This document shows, piece after piece, positions 1 through 4,181 of a stretch of 9,597 nucleotides of DNA. The position numbers and the translations under genes are program-made. The DNA comes from an uncultured Prevotella sp. (lineage in GTDB: Bacteria > Bacteroidota > Bacteroidia > Bacteroidales > Bacteroidaceae): assembly GCA_900769055.1 (NCBI GenBank), contig CAAGFF010000149.1, forward strand, positions 1 to 9,597. Direction: 5' to 3'. The notes beneath the pieces were generated by a model. The model saw only the letters and a program-made list of their open reading frames with translations, did not search any database and was not told the DNA's origin. Positions within the stretch are counted from its first letter, which is position 1; each line of letters begins with the position of its first letter.

Positions 1-133
1 ATACTCAGAAAACCTGAACCAAAGTAGTGTTTAAGGGGTTTTTCTGTTAGGCTAACGTGAAATTTATACTAATTGGGTCGAGAAAACCAACTGCTGGAAC
101 GTATAAGACTTGCTAAATAATGAGACTGTAGTC
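1..133. other. Left-edge intergenic stretch with no supported gene
   Basis: No start codon opens a credible reading frame toward the left edge on the minus strand. The only one found, ATG at 135, runs about 23 codons, begins in the T-tract of a terminator hairpin and resembles nothing known. On the plus strand no family-like protein is visible either. A small GTTAG-G-CTAAC dyad sits at 46-56 and a weak GACT/AGTC dyad at 124-133. Neither is strong enough to name. Confidence 0.5.
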
Positions 134-170
134 ATACAAAAAAATCGGATGTCTCACGACAACCGATTTT
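134..170 (-). terminator. Intrinsic terminator, minus strand
   Basis: The arms AAAATCGG (141-148) and CCGATTTT (163-170) pair perfectly. After an A-A mismatch, TGTC (150-153) and GACA (158-161) extend the stem inward to a 4-nt TCAC loop. Read on the minus strand the hairpin is followed by a run of seven Ts (144-138) and then GT, the usual shape of a Rho-independent terminator. Read on the plus strand the tail is only TTTTC, so it works best for leftward transcription. It lies about 90 nt downstream of the minus-strand promoter at 266-297. Confidence 0.8.
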
Positions 171-262
171 CAAAAAACAAACTACTTAAAAACTAATCTA
201 CTAAAACAAATCAAAAAATATCTTATCGCGTATGTTGTTCTATATGATTTCCTTTTTTGTGG
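134..262 (-). ncRNA. Candidate small RNA of about 125 nt
   Basis: A consensus Bacteroidota promoter on the minus strand (266-297) and a strong minus-strand terminator (134-170) bracket a stretch with no open reading frame. A transcript would begin near 262 and end near 134-138. Its body is A/U rich, has a U- and G-rich middle with two similar segments (TTTTAGTAG and TTTTAAGTAG), and ends in the 8+4 bp terminator stem. I cannot assign it to a named RNA family. Rfam describes Bacteroidales RNAs (for example Bacteroidales-1) delimited the same way, by promoter and terminator, but I cannot match this one to any. The alternative is an attenuated 5' leader for a gene beyond the left edge; no start codon is visible to support that. 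Confidence 0.5.
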
Positions 263-265
263 GTG

Positions 266-297
266 CAAAGTTAGCGTGTTTTATTGTACCGACCAAA
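266..297 (-). promoter_or_regulatory. Bacteroidota vegetative promoter, minus strand
   Basis: On the minus strand the sequence reads TTTG (297-294), 20 nt, then TAACTTTG (273-266). This matches the -33 and -7 consensus (TTTG, TAnnTTTG) of the Bacteroidota primary sigma factor with ideal spacing. Transcription would start near 262 and run left. The promoter lies beyond the groESL terminator, so it is an independent transcription unit. Confidence 0.75.
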
Positions 298-335
298 CTT
301 TTTTGGTGTTATTTCGTGAATAGTTGTAAAAATAC

Positions 336-375
336 AATAAAAAACAGGATGTGGGCATTCTGACATCCTGTTTTT
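336..375 (-). terminator. Intrinsic terminator of groESL
   Basis: AAAAACAGGATGT (340-352) and ACATCCTGTTTTT (363-375) are perfect 13-nt inverted repeats around a 10-nt loop. On the minus strand the GC-containing stem is followed by a T-tract (TTTTTT ATT), 27 nt after the groEL stop codon. The hairpin is symmetric enough to work in both directions, but only the minus strand carries an upstream gene here. Confidence 0.85.
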
Positions 376-401
376 GATATGTTGACTTTACAATCAATTA
401 C

Positions 402-2030
402 TTACATCATGCCTCCCATGCCTGGCTGACCCATTGGTACGGCTGGCTTGTCCTCTGGCTTGTCGCAAATGAGGCACTCTGTTGTAAGGAACAGTCCTGC
501 AATAGATGCAGCGTTCTCAAGAGCAACACGGGCAACCTTAGCGGGGTCGATGATACCTGCCTTGCGCAGATCCTCGTAAACGTCCTGGCGTGCATTGTAG
601 CCGAAGTCGCCCTCGCCCTCGCGAACCTTGTTTACTACTACTGAGCCTTCGCCACCAGCATTGGCAACAATCTGGCGCAGAGGAGACTCGATGGCGCGCT
701 CGATGATGTTGATACCTGTCTGCTCGTCGGCATTGTCACCCTTCAGGTCCTTCAGAGCGTCAAGTGCGCGGATGTATGTAACACCACCTCCAGCAACAAC
801 ACCTTCTTCCATGGCTGCACGGGTAGCGCAGAGAGCATCGTCTACACGGTCTTTCTTCTCCTTCATCTCAACCTCGCTATTGGCACCTACGTAGAGTACG
901 GCAACGCCGCCTGCCAGTTTAGCCAGCCGCTCCTGCAGCTTCTCCTTGTCGTAAGAGCTCTTGGTGTTGGCAATCTCGTTCTTTATCTGAGCCACACGGT
1001 CAGCAATGTTCTCCTTCAGTCCAGCACCGTCAACGATGGTGGTGTTGTCCTTGGAAACAGTAACCTTCTTGGCTGTACCCAGCATCTCTAAGGTTGCCTG
1101 CTCAAGCTTCAAGCCCTTGTCCTCGCTGATTACAACGCCACCAGTAAGCACGGCGATGTCCTCAAGCATGGCCTTGCGGCGGTCGCCGAAGCCCGGTGCC
1201 TTTACAGCGCATATCTTCAGACCACCACGCAGACGGTTTACAACCAGTGTGGTGAGAGCCTCTGAGTCTACGTCCTCAGCGATAACAAGCAGAGGGCGAC
1301 CGCTCTCGGCTGCTGGCTGGAGGATTGGAAGGAAGTCCTTCAGGTTGCTAATCTTCTTGTCGTAGATAAGGATGTATGGGTTGTCCATTACGCACTCCAT
1401 CTTCTCGGCATCGGTAACGAAATAGCCAGAGAGATAGCCGCGGTCGAACTGCATACCCTCTACAACGCCGATATTTGTGTCGCGGGTCTTGCTTTCCTCG
1501 ATGGTGATGACACCGTCCTTCGATACCTTGCGCATGGCATCAGCGAGCAGCTTGCCAATCTCTGGGTCGTTGTTGGCAGATACTGTTGCAACCTGCTCAA
1601 TCTTGTCATAGTTGTCGCCAACAACCTCAGCGTGCTCCTTGATATACTCAACAACCTTGGCTACGGCCTTGTCGATACCGCGCTTCAGGTCCATTGGGTT
1701 GGCACCTGCTGTGACATTCTTCAGACCCTCGTTGACGATAGCCTGAGTGAGGATGGTTGCTGTGGTTGTACCATCGCCGGCATCGTCACCAGTCTTGCTG
1801 GCAACGCTCTTGACGAGCTGTGCGCCAGTATTCTCGAATTTGTCCTCCAGCTCTACCTCCTTGGCAACGGTAACACCGTCCTTGGTAATCTGTGGTGCGC
1901 CAAACTTCTTCTCAATAACAACGTTGCGGCCTTTAGGACCGAGTGTAACCTTAACTGCGTTTGCCAGCTGGTCAACACCATTCTTGAGCAACTCACGTGC
2001 GTCAACGTCAAACTTGATATCTTTTGCCAT
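402..2030 (-). CDS. groEL: Chaperonin GroEL (Hsp60)
   Basis: This is the large chaperonin subunit: a 14-mer double ring in the cytoplasm that folds proteins in an ATP-driven cycle with GroES. The 542-residue product is full length (the family usual is about 540-548) and begins MAKDIKFDVDAR, the standard start. The equatorial nucleotide-binding motif GDGTTT lies at residues 85-90, with D86 equivalent to the catalytic Asp87 of E. coli. The Cpn60 signature AAMEEGVVAGGG is near residue 400. The C-terminus ends PGMGGMM, a short form of the GGM tail. A Cys-containing stretch (TTECLICDKPE) precedes the tail, slightly different from the usual TTEC-IADKP. It lies 46 nt downstream of groES in the same direction, with AAGGA about 9 nt before the ATG as a likely ribosome binding site. 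No vegetative -7 box is seen in the spacer, so it is probably transcribed from the groES promoter and ends at the hairpin at 340-375. Confidence 0.99.
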   Translation of the reverse strand: MAKDIKFDVDARELLKNGVDQLANAVKVTLGPKGRNVVIEKKFGAPQITKDGVTVAKEVELEDKFENTGAQLVKSVASKTGDDAGDGTTTATILTQAIVNEGLKNVTAGANPMDLKRGIDKAVAKVVEYIKEHAEVVGDNYDKIEQVATVSANNDPEIGKLLADAMRKVSKDGVITIEESKTRDTNIGVVEGMQFDRGYLSGYFVTDAEKMECVMDNPYILIYDKKISNLKDFLPILQPAAESGRPLLVIAEDVDSEALTTLVVNRLRGGLKICAVKAPGFGDRRKAMLEDIAVLTGGVVISEDKGLKLEQATLEMLGTAKKVTVSKDNTTIVDGAGLKENIADRVAQIKNEIANTKSSYDKEKLQERLAKLAGGVAVLYVGANSEVEMKEKKDRVDDALCATRAAMEEGVVAGGGVTYIRALDALKDLKGDNADEQTGINIIERAIESPLRQIVANAGGEGSVVVNKVREGEGDFGYNARQDVYEDLRKAGIIDPAKVARVALENAASIAGLFLTTECLICDKPEDKPAVPMGQPGMGGMM

Positions 2031-2032
2031 AA

Positions 2033-2058
2033 TGCTTATTCCTTATATTTATAAATAT
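2033..2058 (-). repeat. groES-groEL spacer: 14-bp perfect palindrome and GGAATAAGCA word
   Basis: ATATTTATAAATAT (2045-2058) is a perfect palindrome in the 46-nt gap between the two chaperonin genes. Next to it, toward groEL, the minus strand reads GGAATAAGCA (2042-2033), a 10-mer that recurs at 2462-2471 and 4165-4174. Here it overlaps the likely groEL ribosome-binding region (AAGGA). The AT-only palindrome would form a weak hairpin and may only keep the ribosome-binding site unpaired; no function is shown. Confidence 0.35.
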
Positions 2059-2076
2059 GTGTATTGAACAAATTGA

Positions 2077-2346
2077 TTACTCTACTACAGCGAGTACGTC
2101 GCTCTGGCGCATCATGAGATATTTCTCGCCGTCAAGCTCAATCTCTGTGCCGGAATATTTTCCGTAGAGAACGATGTCGCCCTCTTTGAGAATCATCTCC
2201 TCGTCTTTAGTGCCGTTTCCTGTGGCAACAATCTTGCCGCGCTGTGGCTTCTCTTTAGCTGTATCGGGAATGATAATTCCACCAACTTTCTCTTCTGCTT
2301 GTGCAGGGAGTACCAGTACTCTATCTGCTAATGGTTTAATGTTCAT
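2077..2346 (-). CDS. groES: Co-chaperonin GroES (Hsp10)
   Basis: This is the heptameric lid of the GroEL chamber. The 89-residue product starts MNIKPLADRV, matching the family's N-terminal beta strand. The mobile loop that contacts GroEL is at about residues 16-32 and contains GGIIIPDTAKEKP. The C-terminal half has the usual GDIVLYGKYSGTEI and ends DVLAVVE. The same frame stays open upstream to an ATG at 2490, but that would add 48 residues unlike any GroES and would place the predicted promoter inside the gene, so the start at 2346 is chosen. No strong Shine-Dalgarno is seen; the leader is A/T rich, as is common in Bacteroidota. It precedes groEL as one operon, apparently driven from the sigma-54-like element at 2388-2404. 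Confidence 0.98.
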   Translation of the reverse strand: MNIKPLADRVLVLPAQAEEKVGGIIIPDTAKEKPQRGKIVATGNGTKDEEMILKEGDIVLYGKYSGTEIELDGEKYLMMRQSDVLAVVE

Positions 2347-2387
2347 TGTTCTTAAAGTTTTAGAATTTGTTGTCTGCCATTCCCTTT

Positions 2388-2404
2388 TGCCAAAACTGTG
2401 CCAA
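2388..2404 (-). promoter_or_regulatory. Sigma-54-like -24/-12 promoter for groESL
   Basis: On the minus strand the sequence reads TTGGCAC-AGTTT-TGGCA. This fits the sigma-54 consensus TTGGCAC-N5-TTGCA with one mismatch in the -12 half. The invariant GG (-24) and GC (-12) are exactly 10 nt apart. Transcription would start near 2378, giving a leader of about 32 nt before the groES ATG. No TAnnTTTG box was found anywhere on the minus strand between 2347 and 2496, which makes this the best promoter candidate. It rests on sequence match only. Confidence 0.55.
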
Positions 2405-2416
2405 ACGTTTCCTGAC

Positions 2417-2460
2417 TGACATGTTGTCACATCTTTGTTCAAAATGACATACCATGACAT
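2417..2460 (-). promoter_or_regulatory. Cluster of TGACA half-sites upstream of groES (possible enhancer)
   Basis: TGACA-TGT-TGTCA at 2417-2429 is a perfect inverted repeat with 5-bp arms. Two further direct copies of ATGACAT occur at 2444-2450 and 2454-2460, exactly 10 bp apart, or about one helical turn. TGACATGT itself occurs at both 2417 and 2455. The cluster lies roughly 40-80 bp upstream of the start predicted for the sigma-54-like promoter. That suits binding of an enhancer-binding activator, but no such protein is visible here. No CIRCE element (TTAGCACTC-N9-GAGTGCTAA) for HrcA is present. Confidence 0.45.
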
Positions 2461-2461
2461 G

Positions 2462-2478
2462 TGCTTATTCCAGGGTGA
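2462..2478 (-). repeat. 17-nt repeat, copy 1 (pairs with 4165-4181)
   Basis: TGCTTATTCCAGGGTGA here is identical to the sequence at 4165-4181. On the minus strand it reads TCACCCTGGAATAAGCA. In copy 2 it spans the last codons and stop of the glycosidase (...TLE stop). Here it is noncoding and lies between the esterase stop and the groES promoter. An exact 17-mer repeat is not expected by chance in a window this size. Confidence 0.6.
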
Positions 2479-2496
2479 AGTGGTGCGCATGGATTG

Positions 2497-4050
2497 TTAT
2501 TTCTTCATCTGGCAGTATTTCTTCCCGTTGCGGATAATTATCCCTGAGGTATTGCTACTCGCAGGAATTCCACATATATTATATGTATGTAAATCTGTAT
2601 CCGTATTTTGGTATGAGGGGACAGTCATACTTGTGGTAGCAGAAGTAACTTTGATGTCGTAGACGTATATGGCTCCGCCGTCTGAATGTAGGACTACATC
2701 TATTGGCTCAATGGCATCTTTGCTTACAATCCACTTGTTTGTCATCCTATCTGCCGAGCGCACACCTCCAGAAAGCAAAATCAGGTCGTTGTTGGGCTCT
2801 GCCGTAATGCCACGCTCGCCTTTAGCAGACTGTGTTGTGACGATTATGGTCTGTCCTGGACTGACCTTTGGTATCTGCATGTAGAGATTGTCGCCATACA
2901 TGCACAAGTGCTTGCCTGGATTTAGTATCAAGCGATTGCCTGAGCTGCACTTGAAGTATAGGCCCTTGACAGGAATGAACACGTGTCCGTCGGATGTCGC
3001 CGCCTCACTCCACGAAGATATGGCAGACGAATATCTGTATCCTATAGACTGGAACATTGGCCATTTCTCATCTGATGATATGGCGTCAATGTCTTCGTCC
3101 TCCCATGGGGCGGAGAATGTCCACGACCGCTCGATATCCACTTCCAATGTGTCGCTCACCGAAGGAATATGCGGTTTTTCCACTTCAAGCGGCTTGCCGT
3201 CAACAAGTCCCAATTCCACAAGCTTGTTGAACATCTGCTTTCCTAAATATTCCGTCCATGCGGAGTCAAAATGCAATACGTCCGATCGTAGTCCGGCATC
3301 GCTCATGTCAATGGCGTACACGTTTGGCAGTTCTGCCGCCACCTTCATCTGCGCCTCCTCAACTTCCTTGCTGTATTGCTTGCTGTTGTGCGATACTGTT
3401 CCGAAAATGAACGGTAGCGTAAGGTCTTTCTCCATGCCTGTTTTTTCGTACACCGACTTGCGCATGAAGTTTATCATATCCTTGAAGTTCTTGTAGTAAT
3501 GTGATGACTTACTGCGGTCGCTCTCTCCCTGATGCCACATTATCGCCTTTACGTCGTAGCCACCGGGTATGGAATTGAGTGTGCCGTCAACGCAATCTGC
3601 AAATCCCTCAGTCAGCGACTTTGCAAGCGACTTGCCGGTTTCTATATCACCACGGTAGGCATTGTTTCGTGAGAGCCATTCCTCGTCCGAACACCATACG
3701 GGCAGGTGTGCATAGGTGGCTGCCGTATCTATGGCTGTCCCTCCGTAAGCGCATTTTACGGCATAGAACTCTGTCTGCAAGGCTTGCTCTATGAAATAAT
3801 TCGTGATGTCGCAGAATGCAAACCTCTTGTCGAACTTGAATTGCTCGAACTGCCCGTTGCTCGATGATGTCACGTTCTTGTACTTCAGATACTTGTATCC
3901 GTTTTTTAGATAGGAAGGCAATTTGTTGACATATTCTCTGCCATCTGCATTCGATTGTCCCGCCGTGATGAAGACGCTTGCCGGTTTGGTTTGTGAAAAT
4001 AGCGTACTACACAGCATTACAGCCGTTGCCAAAACAATAGTTCTTTTCAT
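2497..4050 (-). CDS. Secreted SGNH-fold carbohydrate acetylesterase (CE6 / sialate O-acetylesterase-like)
   Basis: This is probably a periplasmic or surface esterase that removes acetyl groups from a plant polysaccharide. The 517-residue product starts with a signal peptide (MKRTIVLATAVMLCSTLFSQ; Cys14 is not in a good lipobox). The N-terminal domain, about 24-285, carries the CE6/SASA motifs: GQSNADG at 31-37 with Ser33 as nucleophile, a GGTAID block at 103-108, WHQGESD at 172-178, and D257-V-L-H260 as the likely catalytic Asp/His pair. Residues about 290-480 form a beta-rich module (SWTFSAPWEDED onward) that I cannot assign. The last 25 residues (YNICGIP...GIIIRNGKKY) resemble a C-terminal tail frequent on exported Bacteroidales proteins. 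The start at 4050 follows a -7 box by about 28 nt and gives an intact signal peptide. It lies 117 nt downstream of the glycosidase in the same direction. The exact substrate (xylan, pectin or other) is not shown. Confidence 0.8.
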   Translation of the reverse strand: MKRTIVLATAVMLCSTLFSQTKPASVFITAGQSNADGREYVNKLPSYLKNGYKYLKYKNVTSSSNGQFEQFKFDKRFAFCDITNYFIEQALQTEFYAVKCAYGGTAIDTAATYAHLPVWCSDEEWLSRNNAYRGDIETGKSLAKSLTEGFADCVDGTLNSIPGGYDVKAIMWHQGESDRSKSSHYYKNFKDMINFMRKSVYEKTGMEKDLTLPFIFGTVSHNSKQYSKEVEEAQMKVAAELPNVYAIDMSDAGLRSDVLHFDSAWTEYLGKQMFNKLVELGLVDGKPLEVEKPHIPSVSDTLEVDIERSWTFSAPWEDEDIDAISSDEKWPMFQSIGYRYSSAISSWSEAATSDGHVFIPVKGLYFKCSSGNRLILNPGKHLCMYGDNLYMQIPKVSPGQTIIVTTQSAKGERGITAEPNNDLILLSGGVRSADRMTNKWIVSKDAIEPIDVVLHSDGGAIYVYDIKVTSATTSMTVPSYQNTDTDLHTYNICGIPASSNTSGIIIRNGKKYCQMKK

Positions 4051-4078
4051 AATTGTTAATAGTTTTGTTGGTTTTGTG

Positions 4079-4086
4079 CAAAGTTA
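4079..4086 (-). promoter_or_regulatory. -7 box of the esterase promoter
   Basis: The minus strand reads TAACTTTG, a perfect TAnnTTTG box, and would start transcription near 4075, 25 nt before the esterase ATG. The expected -33 TTTG, 19-21 nt upstream, is absent, which suggests dependence on an activator. Confidence 0.6.
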
Positions 4087-4115
4087 GCTGTGAGGCCGTG
4101 GTGAGACTATATAAA

Positions 4116-4142
4116 ATTCTACGATAAGTTGTAATATTCTAC
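4116..4142 (-). promoter_or_regulatory. 7-bp direct repeat upstream of the esterase promoter
   Basis: ATTCTAC occurs at 4116-4122 and 4136-4142 (minus strand GTAGAAT twice), spaced exactly 20 bp, or about two helical turns. Relative to the predicted start near 4075, the nearer copy covers about -41 to -47, the position of an activator touching RNA polymerase. Direct repeats with about 20-bp spacing suit AraC-type DNA-binding domains, including those of Bacteroidota hybrid two-component regulators. No such regulator is in the window. Confidence 0.35.
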
Positions 4143-4164
4143 TAATTCATGATTAATCACGGTT

Positions 4165-4181
4165 TGCTTATTCCAGGGTGA
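4165..4181 (-). repeat. 17-nt repeat, copy 2 (pairs with 2462-2478)
   Basis: It is identical to 2462-2478 and covers the final Thr-Leu-Glu codons and stop of the glycosidase plus three bases beyond. It is also about 90 bp upstream of the esterase -7 box, so it could be either a coding remnant copied elsewhere or a shared noncoding site. Confidence 0.6.

Noticed and set aside
67..135. Short minus-strand frame starting at ATG 135
   Set aside because: About 23 codons long, it begins within the T-tract of a terminator and has no ribosome binding site or similarity.
2347..2490. N-terminal extension of groES to an ATG at 2490
   Set aside because: The extra 48 residues match no GroES, and the extension covers the sigma-54-like promoter and its repeats. 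The family start is at 2346.
2347..2496. HrcA/CIRCE operator upstream of groES
   Set aside because: TTAGCACTC-N9-GAGTGCTAA or a close variant was looked for and not found; the only strong dyad is TGACA-TGT-TGTCA.
2888..3496. A 202-codon open frame on the plus strand
   Set aside because: It is antisense to the esterase, which has a signal peptide and all catalytic motifs on the minus strand.
4141..4160. Possible terminator hairpin after the glycosidase (TAATTCATGATTA)
   Set aside because: The dyad is short, imperfect, AT-only and lacks a T-tract, so it would not form a stable terminator.
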